Shown: piece by piece, positions 10,279 to 18,187 of the stretch
Position numbering within the stretch: position 1 is the stretch's first letter
How the letters are laid out: the number at the start of each line of letters is the position of its first letter
Notes under the pieces: generated by a model
Told to the model about the DNA's origin: nothing
The model's database searches: none
The model's input: only the letters and a program-made list of their open reading frames with translations
Assembly (NCBI RefSeq): GCF_009811655.1
Contig: NZ_BGJX01000022.1
Location: 1-60,829 of the forward strand
DNA from: Methylosinus sp. Ce-a6
GTDB lineage: Bacteria > Pseudomonadota > Alphaproteobacteria > Rhizobiales > Beijerinckiaceae
DNA length: 60,829 nt
Direction of reading: 5' to 3'
Translations under genes and position numbers: made by a program

Positions 10279-10580
10279 GAGCGGCCCGTTTCCAGCGAGG
10301 CGACGCGCGGCTCCATCGTGTACATCGCATTGGCGGCCGCCTCCGACAGCGCCGAGACGGCCGTCAGCAGCGCCGCTGCGAGGGCCGCCGATGCGAGGAT
10401 GCGCTGAACGGCGGGCGGAGCTTCGTCCGCCGTGGGCCTGCGCGTCGCGACGGCGCGGGGGCGGGGCGCGTCGATGGGCGGGAGAGGGGCCGACGCGCGT
10501 TCGGCCAAATCAGATCGCAAGACGCGCCAGGACGTCCGGAGCTTTTCCCTGCGCAATTCGTCTCGCATTCGAGCTCTCAT
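10257..10580 (-). CDS. Small single-helix membrane protein following mdoH
   Basis: The 107-residue protein has a basic N-terminal part (about 1-60, with MRDELRREKLRTSWRVLRSDLAE at the start), one membrane helix near 66-85 (ILASAALAAALLTAVSALSEA) and a short tail. Its start lies seven bases after the mdoH stop and has a GAGGGA site, so the two are probably cotranscribed. I do not recognise a family. Its last 22 bases overlap the end of the convergent cupin gene. An accessory role to glucan synthesis is only a guess from position. Confidence 0.55.
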   Translation of the reverse strand: MRARMRDELRREKLRTSWRVLRSDLAERASAPLPPIDAPRPRAVATRRPTADEAPPAVQRILASAALAAALLTAVSALSEAAANAMYTMEPRVASLETGRSHFGFGQ

Positions 10581-10587
10581 CGCTCCC

Positions 10588-12396
10588 TCATGCCGAAATG
10601 CGCTCGTCTGACCGGGCGACGATCGCCGGGGGCTCTCGGTCAGCCGTCGCTTCCGCATCCAGGCGGGCGCGCAGCCGCTCGAGGATCGGCGGCGGCGCGA
10701 ATTCCTCCGGAACGCCGCAGAGCCCGACCCGCGCGAACCACGCGCCGAGCCGCGTCGACGCGCTCGCGAGCGCGAAAGGATATGCGACGATATAGCCGAA
10801 GGTCGAGGGCGCCGACCAGAGCGCCAGCGCCGGCGCCGAGCCGGCGGCGAGCGCCAGGACCAGCGCGCCGAAAGCGAAGGGCGGCGACAAGACCCGCGCC
10901 GTCTCCAAGGCGTCGAGCCGATGCGCGTCGCGCGTCTGCGCGCTCCAGGAGGCCTCGCCTTCGAATGGCAGGCGAGCGAGCCGACAAGTGACGCCGAATG
11001 TCGTGACCGCGCCGATCACGAAGGAGGCGGCGATCTCGATCGTCGCTCCTATCGTCAGGCGCGCGGCGCCGCCATAGCGCCGCGACCCGCCCGGCGTCAG
11101 CGCGATATCGGCGTAGCCGGCGAGCTTGGGCGCGAGATAGAAGCCGAGGAAGAGAAGATAGAGAGCCGCGGCGGGACTCGCGGGAAATGTCGAGACGTTC
11201 TGCACCAGCGGCAATAATGCGCCGAGCAGAATGATCGCCGTCCAGGCCGGCGCGCCGATGAACATGCTGATCGCCCAGACGAGCTGAAAGCGGCTCATCG
11301 GCAGAAGCCCCGGCAGCGACAGCAGCTCGAAATATTGCATGTTGCCGCGGCACCAGCGCAGTTCGCGGCGCAGGAATTCGAGCAGCGTCGGCGGATTTTC
11401 CTCATAGCTGCCGCTCTCGACCGGCAGCACGCGGACCTCATAGCCCGCGCGCCGCATCAGCGCCGCCTCGATCTGGTCGTGCGAGAGAATATGCCGTCCT
11501 CCGGAAAGACGCGGCAGATCGCAATATTTCGTGAAAGGCGCGATTCGCGCCAGCGCATTATGGCCCCAGAAGGGCCCGCAATCGGCGCCCCACCAGGCCG
11601 CGCCCATCGTATAGGTCCGCATTCCGGCGCGCATGCCGAATTGAAAGGCGCGGGCGAAGGCCGAGCGCGACGGCGCGCCGACGACGAGGCTCTGAATGAT
11701 GCCGATGCGCGGATAGGCTTGGCCGATGCGCACGAGCCGCACGATGGTCTCGCCGTCCATCAGACTGTCGGCGTCGAGAGGGATCATGAATTCGTAAGCG
11801 GCGCCGAAATGCGCGCAGAAGTCGCGAATATTGCCGGCCTTGTATCCGATATTGGCGGAGCGCCGGCGATAGTGGAGCCGCGCCGCATCCGCGCCTTCCC
11901 GCTCGCGCCAGCGGGCGAATTCTCGTTCCTCCTGCGCGGCGACGCCGGCGTCGGTCGTATCGCTCAGCACGAACCAGTCGAAGAGCGCGCCTTCGCCGGT
12001 CGCGTCGAGATCCGCCTTCATGACCGCGAGGCGAGTCAGCGCGCGCCCCGCATCCTCGTTGCGGATCGTCAGCAGAATGGCCGTGCGCGCGCAAAGCCGC
12101 CGCCGCGTGTCGCCGGCGCGGGCGAAGGGCGCGACGCTGTCGAGCGGGCGGGGATGAAAATGCAACAGCCAGAAACCGAGCGCCGCATTGCAGGCGCCGA
12201 GCACGCTCCAGGGCGCGGCGATGGCGAAGGAGGCGAGAATGGCGGCGTCGATGACGCTCAACCCGTCTTGCCCCAGAATATCGGCGAGCCAGATCAGCAG
12301 AGCGACATAGACGGCGGCGTTGATCGCGGCGACCGCTGAGCGTCGCTGGAAGAGTTCGGCGCGGCTCTGGAGGCCGGCGGGGGCGGCGGCGGACAT
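10588..12396 (-). CDS. mdoH: Glucans biosynthesis glucosyltransferase H (MdoH/OpgH)
   Basis: The 602-residue inner-membrane protein has an N-terminal pair of helices, a cytoplasmic GT2 domain and several C-terminal helices. GT2 motifs are visible: IPLDADSLMD for the nucleotide-sugar Asp residues and the RRELRWCRGN segment corresponding to the (Q/R)xxRW acceptor motif. MdoH builds the beta-glucan backbone of osmoregulated periplasmic glucans from UDP-glucose. The enterobacterial protein is about 850 residues; shorter forms of around 600 are known in alphaproteobacteria. No mdoG partner is next to it; the downstream partner is the small membrane gene at 10257-10580. Confidence 0.88.
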   Translation of the reverse strand: MSAAAPAGLQSRAELFQRRSAVAAINAAVYVALLIWLADILGQDGLSVIDAAILASFAIAAPWSVLGACNAALGFWLLHFHPRPLDSVAPFARAGDTRRRLCARTAILLTIRNEDAGRALTRLAVMKADLDATGEGALFDWFVLSDTTDAGVAAQEEREFARWREREGADAARLHYRRRSANIGYKAGNIRDFCAHFGAAYEFMIPLDADSLMDGETIVRLVRIGQAYPRIGIIQSLVVGAPSRSAFARAFQFGMRAGMRTYTMGAAWWGADCGPFWGHNALARIAPFTKYCDLPRLSGGRHILSHDQIEAALMRRAGYEVRVLPVESGSYEENPPTLLEFLRRELRWCRGNMQYFELLSLPGLLPMSRFQLVWAISMFIGAPAWTAIILLGALLPLVQNVSTFPASPAAALYLLFLGFYLAPKLAGYADIALTPGGSRRYGGAARLTIGATIEIAASFVIGAVTTFGVTCRLARLPFEGEASWSAQTRDAHRLDALETARVLSPPFAFGALVLALAAGSAPALALWSAPSTFGYIVAYPFALASASTRLGAWFARVGLCGVPEEFAPPPILERLRARLDAEATADREPPAIVARSDERISA

Positions 12397-12491
12397 TCGC
12401 GTCGGCGTTTCCTATGCGGAGCGCAGGAAAATCGGCTGGCGCGCATCGCCGCCGTGCTCTAGCAATAGCTGCGAAGCACGAGGTTTGTAAA

Positions 12492-13508
12492 TTGGGCGAT
12501 TCACAAAAATCCTATCGTAATGGTGGGAAAGAGGCCCGCGCGCTGTGGATCGAGGCGCCGCGGAAAGCGTCCTTGCGCGCTTCGCCGCTCGCGCCGCTCG
12601 GATCAAAGGAGGCGCTGGTCGAGACGCTGTGGAGCGCGGTCAGCCGCGGCACGGAGCGGCTGGTCTTCGAGGGCCGCGCGCCGCGCTCGGAATGGGAGCG
12701 AATGCGCGCGCCTTTTCAGGAGGGGGCTTTCTCCTTTCCGGTGAAATATGGCTATTGCGCCGTCGGCCGCGTGGAGGCGGGGCCCGCCGCGCTCCTCGGC
12801 CGCATCGTCTTCTGCCTCCATCCGCATCAGGACCGTTTCGTCGCGCCCCTCGGCATGTTGCGGCCCGTGCCGGACGCGACGCCGGCGCGACGCGCGCCGC
12901 TCGCCGCCAATATGGAGACGGCGCTGAACGCGCTTTGGGACTCGGGCGCGGGGCCCGGCGACCGCATCGCCATCGTCGGCGCGGGCGTCGTCGGCCTGCT
13001 GGTCGCCGCTCTCGCCGCGCGCCTGCCGGGCGCCGAGGTTCTCGTCCATGACCGCGAAGAGTCCCGCGCGCAGATCGTCGAGATTTTGGGCGCGAGATTC
13101 GTCGGCGCGCGGGAGCTGGAGGCCGCGGGCGCGGATGTCGTCTTCCACGCCAGCGCCTCCTCGGAAGGTCTCGCGCTGTCGCTCGCCGCCGCCGGGTTGG
13201 AAGCGACGATCGTCGAATTGAGCTGGTATGGCGAGGGCGAGGTCGCGGCGCCGCTCGGCGGCGCCTTTCACGCCAATCGCCTGCGGCTCGTCTCCTCCCA
13301 GGTCGGGCAGGTGGCGCCCTCGCGGCGGCCGCGCTGGAATTATGCGCGCCGGCTCGACAAGGCGCTGGAGCTGCTCGCCGATCCGCGCCTCGACGCGCTC
13401 ATCACCGAGGAAATTCCCTTCACTGACGCGCCGCGCGAGATCGCGCGCATCCTCGCGCCCGGGGCGAAAGGCCTCGCCACTTTGTTTCGCTATCGAACGG
13501 AGAGCTGA
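12492..13508 (+). CDS. BchC-like medium-chain dehydrogenase in putative pterin operon
   Basis: The roughly 338-residue protein is of the medium-chain dehydrogenase/reductase superfamily. It closely recalls BchC-type proteins: WSAVSRGTERLVFEGRAP, then FPVKYGYCAVGRVE, VFCLHPHQDRFV and the Rossmann motif IVGAGVVGLLVAAL. The Cys that binds catalytic zinc in classical alcohol dehydrogenases is absent; the segment reads SRGTE. It therefore may be zinc-independent. The start is uncertain: TTG at 12492 has GAGG eight bases before it, an ATG at 12414 has no site. It is the first gene of a coupled four-gene operon (PTPS-like, glycosyltransferase, methyltransferase). No bacteriochlorophyll genes are near, so a role in bacteriochlorophyll synthesis is unlikely. 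Confidence 0.75.
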   Translation: MGDSQKSYRNGGKEARALWIEAPRKASLRASPLAPLGSKEALVETLWSAVSRGTERLVFEGRAPRSEWERMRAPFQEGAFSFPVKYGYCAVGRVEAGPAALLGRIVFCLHPHQDRFVAPLGMLRPVPDATPARRAPLAANMETALNALWDSGAGPGDRIAIVGAGVVGLLVAALAARLPGAEVLVHDREESRAQIVEILGARFVGARELEAAGADVVFHASASSEGLALSLAAAGLEATIVELSWYGEGEVAAPLGGAFHANRLRLVSSQVGQVAPSRRPRWNYARRLDKALELLADPRLDALITEEIPFTDAPREIARILAPGAKGLATLFRYRTES

Positions 13509-13509
13509 G

Positions 13510-13908
13510 ATGTACGCCGTAGAAGTCCGCGACCACATCATGATCGCCCATAGTTTCAAGGGCGAATTGTTCGGCCCGGCGCAGCGCCTGCACGGCGCGA
13601 CCTTCGTCGTCGACGTCGCCTTTTTCCGCGAGACGCTGACGGAAGACGAGGTCGTCGTCGACATCGGCCGCGCCCATGACGCTCTGAAGGCGACGCTCTC
13701 CCCGCTGAATTATCAAAATCTCGACGAGATCGAGCAATTCGAGGGCCGCCAGACGACGACCGAATTCCTTTCGCGGCATATTTTCGATGCGATGGCGGAG
13801 GCGGCCCGCTCGGGAGCGCTCGGGCCGGGCGGGGAGGGGATTTCGCGCATTCGCGTGACGCTGCACGAATCCCATGTCGCCCGCGCCTGGTTCGAGGGGC
13901 CGGTGTGA
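13510..13908 (+). CDS. PTPS/QueD-family protein with altered active site
   Basis: The 132-residue protein has the length and pattern of 6-pyruvoyl-tetrahydropterin synthase / QueD (tunnel-fold). Against E. coli QueD as I remember it, zinc ligands H14 and H28 are kept, but the HGH motif reads HGA (A30), the catalytic Cys position is A24, and the catalytic Asp-His pair reads N67-Y68; the pterin-binding Glu is kept as E120. It therefore should still bind a pterin but may not do the normal reaction. It starts one base after the dehydrogenase stop and its stop overlaps the next gene's GTG start, which marks tight translational coupling. Confidence 0.78.
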   Translation: MYAVEVRDHIMIAHSFKGELFGPAQRLHGATFVVDVAFFRETLTEDEVVVDIGRAHDALKATLSPLNYQNLDEIEQFEGRQTTTEFLSRHIFDAMAEAARSGALGPGGEGISRIRVTLHESHVARAWFEGPV

Positions 13909-14951
13909 GGCGGATCGTCTTCGCCATTCCAGGAGACATAGAAGCGAGAACCGGCGGCTATGGCTATGATCGCCGCGTTCTGGCGGAACTGGCGCGGCAA
14001 GGCGTCGAGGTGGTCCATCTCGCGCTGCCGGGGGCTTTTCCGCATCCCGGTTGCGCGGATGAGGTCGCCGTCGGCGAGATTTTCGATCGGGCGTTGACGG
14101 CGGGCGACGTGGCGCTCGTCGATGGCCTCGCCTTCGGCGCGCTCTCCGAGACGACCATAGCGGCGATGCGCGCGCCCATCGTCGCGCTCTGCCATCACCC
14201 GCTCTGTCTCGAGGCGGGGCTCCCGCCCGCGCGGGCGGCGGCGCTGCGCGAGAGCGAGCGCCGCGCGCTGGCGCTCGCGGCGCATGTGATCGCCACCAGC
14301 GCGCATACGGGCGAGACGCTCATCCGCGACTTCGGCCTGCCGCGGCGCAAGCTCGCCATCGCCCCGCCGGGGACCGATCCGGCGGAGCGGGCGAAAGGCT
14401 CGGGCGGCGCGCCCGCGCTTCTCGCCGTCGGCGCGATCATTCCGCGCAAGGCCTTCGATCTTCTAGTCGAGGCGCTGGCCGGCCTCGCCGATCTCGATTG
14501 GCGTCTCGACATCGTCGGCGGGACGCATCATTCGCCGCAGACCGCCGAGGCGCTCGCGCGGCTGATCGAACAGAAAGGGCTCGGCGGGCGCATCGCGCTC
14601 GTCGGCGAGCTCTCCGGCGAGGCGCTCGGAGCGCGTTATGGAGCGGCCGACATCTTCGTCTCATCCTCGCTCCATGAGGGCTATGGCATGGCGCTCGCCG
14701 AGGCGCTGGCGCACGGACTGCCGATCGTCGCGACGACGGGCGGCGCGGCGGCGGACACGATCCCCGATTCCGCTGCGCTGAAAGTTGCGCCGGGCGACAT
14801 GGGCGCGCTGCGCGGCGCTCTGCGCGAGATCATCGCGGATCGCGCGTTGCGCGCGCGGCTCGCCGAGGCGGCTTGGCGAGCGGGGCAGGCGCTGCCGGAC
14901 TGGGAGGAGACGGCGCGCATCATCGCCTCCGTCGCCGAGGCGCTGGCATGA
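13905..14951 (+). CDS. GT4-family glycosyltransferase
   Basis: The 348-residue protein is a GT-B fold glycosyltransferase of family 4. Visible are the N-terminal IPGDIEARTGGYGYDRRVL loop, the LLAVGAIIPRKAFDLLVEAL opening of the C-terminal half, and the EX7E motif in SLHEGYGMALAEALAHGLPIVAT (first Glu binds the nucleotide sugar). It starts with GTG overlapping the PTPS-like gene's stop. The acceptor is unknown; because its partner is a pterin-family protein, a pterin or a related small molecule is a candidate, as in cyanobacterial pterin glycosides. That link is inference from gene order. Confidence 0.8.
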   Translation: MRRIVFAIPGDIEARTGGYGYDRRVLAELARQGVEVVHLALPGAFPHPGCADEVAVGEIFDRALTAGDVALVDGLAFGALSETTIAAMRAPIVALCHHPLCLEAGLPPARAAALRESERRALALAAHVIATSAHTGETLIRDFGLPRRKLAIAPPGTDPAERAKGSGGAPALLAVGAIIPRKAFDLLVEALAGLADLDWRLDIVGGTHHSPQTAEALARLIEQKGLGGRIALVGELSGEALGARYGAADIFVSSSLHEGYGMALAEALAHGLPIVATTGGAAADTIPDSAALKVAPGDMGALRGALREIIADRALRARLAEAAWRAGQALPDWEETARIIASVAEALA

Positions 14952-15793
14952 GCGGCTTTTCGGCCGAATGGCTCGATCTGCGCGAAGCGGCCGATCGCGC
15001 CGCGCGCAACGCCGCCCTGCGCGATGCTGTCGCCCGCGCCTTCGCGCGTCGCGAGCATTTGGCGATCGTCGATCTCGCTTGCGGCTCCGGCTCCAATCTG
15101 CGCGGTCTCGCGGAATTTCTGCCGGCGCGCCAGCGCTGGCGGCTCGTCGATCATGATCCGGCGCTGCTCGCCGCCGCAAGCGCGCGCCTCGTCGCCTGGG
15201 CCGACGCCGCGGAGGAGAGCGCGGAAACGCTCGTCCTCGCCAAGGGCGGGCGGCGCATAGTGGTCGAATTCCTCGGCGCCGATCTCTCCGCAGGCGCGGC
15301 GGCGGCGCTCGACGGCGAGATCGATCTTATGACCTCGGCCGCCTTTTTCGATCTCGTCTCGGCGCATTGGCTCGAGCGCTTTGCGGCGGAGATCGCGGCG
15401 CGGCGCCTGCCGCTCTATGCGCTCCTCAGCTATTCGGGCGAGGAGGCTTGGGCACCGCCACACGCCGCGGACGTCGAAATGCTCGCCGCCTTCCATCGCC
15501 ATCAGGCGCGCGACAAGGGCTTCGGAGCGGCCGCCGGCCCTCGTGCGGCCTCATTGCTGCAAGAGGCGCTGGAGCGGCGCGGTTTCGCCGTCGAGACGGC
15601 GCCGAGCCCCTGGCGGCTCGGCGCGTCGCAGGCGGCGCTGATCGAAGCCTTGGCCGATGGCTCGGCGGCCGCCGTCGCCGAGACGGGGGAGGTTTCCGCT
15701 CGGACGATCGAGCGCTGGCGCCGCGCCCGCCGCGCCGCCGCGGGCTGCGAGATCGGGCATTTGGATTTGTTCGCGCGGCCGACGACGGCGTAA
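14948..15793 (+). CDS. Class I SAM-dependent methyltransferase-like protein
   Basis: The 281-residue protein has the SAM-binding motif I VDLACGSGSNLRGLAEFL, a following acidic strand (RWRLVDHDPALLAAA) and DLMTSAAFFDLVSAHWLERF as motif IV/post-I region. It starts with ATG overlapping the glycosyltransferase stop (ATGA at 14948-14951). No family-specific substrate motif was recognised. It is the last gene of the four-gene operon; next comes a repeat and a separate toxin-antitoxin pair. Confidence 0.75.
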   Translation: MSGFSAEWLDLREAADRAARNAALRDAVARAFARREHLAIVDLACGSGSNLRGLAEFLPARQRWRLVDHDPALLAAASARLVAWADAAEESAETLVLAKGGRRIVVEFLGADLSAGAAAALDGEIDLMTSAAFFDLVSAHWLERFAAEIAARRLPLYALLSYSGEEAWAPPHAADVEMLAAFHRHQARDKGFGAAAGPRAASLLQEALERRGFAVETAPSPWRLGASQAALIEALADGSAAAVAETGEVSARTIERWRRARRAAAGCEIGHLDLFARPTTA

Positions 15794-15833
15794 TGACATT
15801 GGCGTTACGTCATGATAGTCTGTTTCGACGCTT

Positions 15834-15890
15834 AGAGCGTTTCCAGCCGAGGTGGACGCCGGCGTTGGAAACGCGTCAAAAACAAAAGAC
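15834..15890. repeat. Dispersed repeat, part B (shortened copy)
   Basis: The sequence opens AGAGCGTTTCCAGCCGAGG and closes GGAAACGC at 15874, followed by the tail GTCAAAAACAAAAGAC shared with the copy at 51.0 kb. The inner hairpin seen in other copies is shortened here. It ends only one base before the GAGAGGAGG site of the downstream antitoxin gene, so it forms part of that gene's leader. Confidence 0.8.
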
Positions 15891-15904
15891 GAGAGGAGGT
15901 CGGC

Positions 15905-16186
15905 ATGGCGCCTGAGCGACTGGCGGCCAAGCGTGAAACGCTCAATGTTCGCATCAAGCCGGAAGACCGCAGCCTGATCGACCGCGCGGCCGCGCTCAGC
16001 GGGAAGAGCCGAACGGATTTCGTTCTCGAAGCGGCGCGACGCGCCGCGGAGGACACGCTGCTCGATCGGACGCTCTTCAAAGTCGGCCCCGAGGCTTATG
16101 CGGAATTTGTCGCGCGGCTCGATGCGCCGCCGGCGTCGAATGAGAAACTTCGCCGCATGATGAAAACTCCCGCCGCGTGGGAATGA
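15905..16186 (+). CDS. DUF1778 (TacA-type) ribbon-helix-helix antitoxin
   Basis: The 93-residue protein has the family's N-terminal DNA-binding ribbon-helix-helix segment (ETLNVRIKPEDRSLIDRAAALSGKS, then TDFVLEAARRAAEDTLLD) and a C-terminal toxin-wrapping tail (about 55-93). TacA-type antitoxins neutralise GNAT toxins and repress their own operon. The GAGAGGAGG site at 15891-15899 supports this start. Its stop (16184-16186) directly abuts the toxin start. A short inverted motif ATGAC...GTCAT at 15793-15813 may be an operator, but its arms are only five bases. Confidence 0.9.
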   Translation: MAPERLAAKRETLNVRIKPEDRSLIDRAAALSGKSRTDFVLEAARRAAEDTLLDRTLFKVGPEAYAEFVARLDAPPASNEKLRRMMKTPAAWE

Positions 16187-16687
16187 ATGCGGCTGACGGC
16201 TCCCGGACCTATTTCCGATGCTCACGACGTTGCGTCATTCGATTGCGGCGGCGTATCCGTTCTCGACGATTGGTTGAAACGCCGCGCGCGCGCCAATCAG
16301 GCGAGCAATGCGTCTCGAACCTATGTCGTCTGTGACGGGGAGCGCGTGATCGCCTATTACGCGCTCGCCTCCGGGGCGATCGACATAGCGCGCTCGACGG
16401 GGCGTGTTCGCCGCAACATGCCCGACCCTGTTCCTGTCGTCGTATTGGGGCGGCTGGCGATCGATCGCAGCCGCCAAGGCCGCGGGCTCGGCCGCGCCTT
16501 GGTGCGCGACGCGGCTCGGCGGGCGTTGCAAGCGGCGGATGTGATCGGCGTCCGCGCCATGGTCGTGCATGCTGTTTCGTTGGAAGCGAAGAACTTCTAT
16601 CTCGAGCTCGGCCTTGAAACCTCGCCTTTCGAGCCGATGACGCTGATGGCGACGTTGGCGGATTTGCAGGCTGCGCTTCGATCGTAG
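16187..16687 (+). CDS. GNAT-family (TacT-type) toxin
   Basis: The 166-residue protein is a GCN5-related N-acetyltransferase with the acetyl-CoA loop RSRQGRGLGRALVRDA and the C-terminal KNFYLELGLETSPF, whose Tyr matches the catalytic Tyr of TacT toxins. TacT proteins acetylate the amino acid on charged tRNA and stop translation. Together with the preceding DUF1778 gene, with no spacer between them, it forms a standard type II toxin-antitoxin operon. Confidence 0.88.
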   Translation: MRLTAPGPISDAHDVASFDCGGVSVLDDWLKRRARANQASNASRTYVVCDGERVIAYYALASGAIDIARSTGRVRRNMPDPVPVVVLGRLAIDRSRQGRGLGRALVRDAARRALQAADVIGVRAMVVHAVSLEAKNFYLELGLETSPFEPMTLMATLADLQAALRS

Positions 16688-16824
16688 ATTTCCGCGCGGC
16701 GGCGCCGGCGCCGGGCGGCGATGGCGCCGTCTGTGCTACAACTCGTCTCTCCTGACGACGATCTCTCGCGATCTGGCGAAAAGTCCCGGCGGCCCTCGCG
16801 CAATTCCCACTCGGAGCCCTTGAA

Positions 16825-17598
16825 ATGACCTCCCCCAGTGAAACAATGCTCGCGCTCGTTCTCTCCAAGGACGGGCGGATTCCCGAGGGGGAGGCGCTCG
16901 CCGGCGCGTTCCGCCGGCATTTTCCCGATGCGCGGACGCCGGATAGCGCGGCGGCGGGCGGCGCGAGCGTCTTCCTCGTCGAGGGGGGGATGGCGGCGAT
17001 CGGCGGGGTGAACGCGCCGGCTCCCATCGCCAAGGACGATCCTTGCGTCGCCTTCGCCTGGCACTGGCCGGACGCCTGGGCGGCGATCGAAGGCCATGCG
17101 GGCCATGTGGTCGTGGCGGCGACCGGCGGCGCCGACGCGAAGAGCCGCTCGCGTTTGCTCGGCCGCGCCGTCGCGGCGGTCATCGAGGCGATGCCGGCGG
17201 CCTGCGCGGTGCATTTCGCCGGCTCCGACGCCTTGTGGCCGGCGGCGCTCGTCGCCGAGGCGGTGGCCAAAGGCGGCGACGAGCCGCCGATCCCCTTCTG
17301 CGTCGCGGTCGCGCTCGGTCGCGACCCGGAAGGCGGCGTCTCCGCGATCACCAAAGGGCTCGACGCTTTCGGCCTGATGGAGATCGAGACGCGCGGCTTC
17401 CGCGACGATCCGCGTCAGCTGAACGGCTTTCTGCTCGATCTCGCCGCCTATCTCGTCGAAGCCGGCGACGTGCTCGGCGACGGCGCCACGATCGGTCCGG
17501 ACGCCGACACGAAGATTCTCGTGCGGCGGGAGGAATCGGTCGTGGCGCCGGGGCAGAATGTCTATCGGCTCTATTTTCCGGACCAGGGCGCTGCGTGA
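16825..17598 (+). CDS. DUF4261-domain protein, function unknown
   Basis: The 257-residue soluble protein matches the DUF4261 pattern: a hydrophobic N-terminal half with GGMAAIGGVNAPAPI and FAWHWPDAWAAIEGHAGHVVV, a central catalytic-like or binding segment, and a C-terminal MEIETRGF...LNGFLLDLAAYLVEAGDVLGDGATIG motif that defines the domain. No biochemical function is known to me. A GGAG site lies eight bases upstream of the ATG. It is a single-gene unit ending at a clear terminator. Confidence 0.75.
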   Translation: MTSPSETMLALVLSKDGRIPEGEALAGAFRRHFPDARTPDSAAAGGASVFLVEGGMAAIGGVNAPAPIAKDDPCVAFAWHWPDAWAAIEGHAGHVVVAATGGADAKSRSRLLGRAVAAVIEAMPAACAVHFAGSDALWPAALVAEAVAKGGDEPPIPFCVAVALGRDPEGGVSAITKGLDAFGLMEIETRGFRDDPRQLNGFLLDLAAYLVEAGDVLGDGATIGPDADTKILVRREESVVAPGQNVYRLYFPDQGAA

Positions 17599-17611
17599 CG
17601 GTCGCCGATCG

Positions 17612-17656
17612 GCCGCTCGCCCAAGAGAAGGGCGAGCGGCGCTTTCGTTATTTTCG
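17612..17656 (+). terminator. Rho-independent terminator after DUF4261 gene
   Basis: A perfect 11-bp stem (17612-17622 with 17630-17640) with a seven-base loop is followed by a T-rich stretch (CTTTCGTTATTTT) at 17642-17654. It lies 14 bases after the DUF4261 stop. The tail overlaps the end of the convergent cytochrome b561 gene. Confidence 0.75.
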
Positions 17657-18187
17657 CCATGCCTGCGGAAACATGCGCCAGGCCGCCTCGTCGCCGGCGA
17701 TGCGGTGGCGGATGAAGCCCGCTATATGCAGCGCGATCAGCGCGAGCAGCGTCAAGCCCAGGGTTTCGTGAACCTCGAAAAGCTCCTTGGACAGCGGCTC
17801 GTCCTTGGCGAGGGGCGCCGGGAGATGGCCGAGCCAGAGGAAGCTCGGGCCGAGGCCAAAGGCCGACAAAGCGAGCCAGCCGACGATCGGCGTCGCGAGA
17901 AGCAGCACATAGAGCGCGTTATGCGTCGCTTTCGAGACGAGGCGCTCGGCCGGCGTCAGACCTTCGCTGGCGGCGGGGCGGCGGCGCAGCCGCTCGCCGA
18001 GGCGCAAAAACATCAGCGCCAGCACGAGAACGCCGGCGGATTCGTGCAGCACGAAGAGATTGTCCTGCAGCGGCCCCTCGTGGAGGTCGGCCATCACTAT
18101 GCCCATTGGCAGAGAAAGCAGCACCAGAGCGGCGATGGTCCAATGCAGCGATTTGGCGAGAGGCGAATAGGGCTGTCGCTCGGCCAT
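17648..18187 (-). CDS. Cytochrome b561
   Basis: The 179-residue inner-membrane protein has four helices and the histidines expected to bind two b haems: H15 in AKSLHW, H48 in FVLHES, H140 in FEVHET and H154 in IALHIAG. Length and motifs match bacterial cytochrome b561 (CybB-type), which oxidises ubiquinol or handles superoxide. The start at 18187 has a GGAGG site seven bases away. The AT-rich stretch at 18255-18295 probably holds its promoter (CATATAAAC reading leftward). Confidence 0.88.
   Translation of the reverse strand: MAERQPYSPLAKSLHWTIAALVLLSLPMGIVMADLHEGPLQDNLFVLHESAGVLVLALMFLRLGERLRRRPAASEGLTPAERLVSKATHNALYVLLLATPIVGWLALSAFGLGPSFLWLGHLPAPLAKDEPLSKELFEVHETLGLTLLALIALHIAGFIRHRIAGDEAAWRMFPQAWRK

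Noticed and set aside
12492..13508. The BchC-like dehydrogenase considered as a bacteriochlorophyll gene
   Set aside because: No other photosynthesis gene is in the window and the coupled genes are of pterin, glycosyl- and methyltransferase type.
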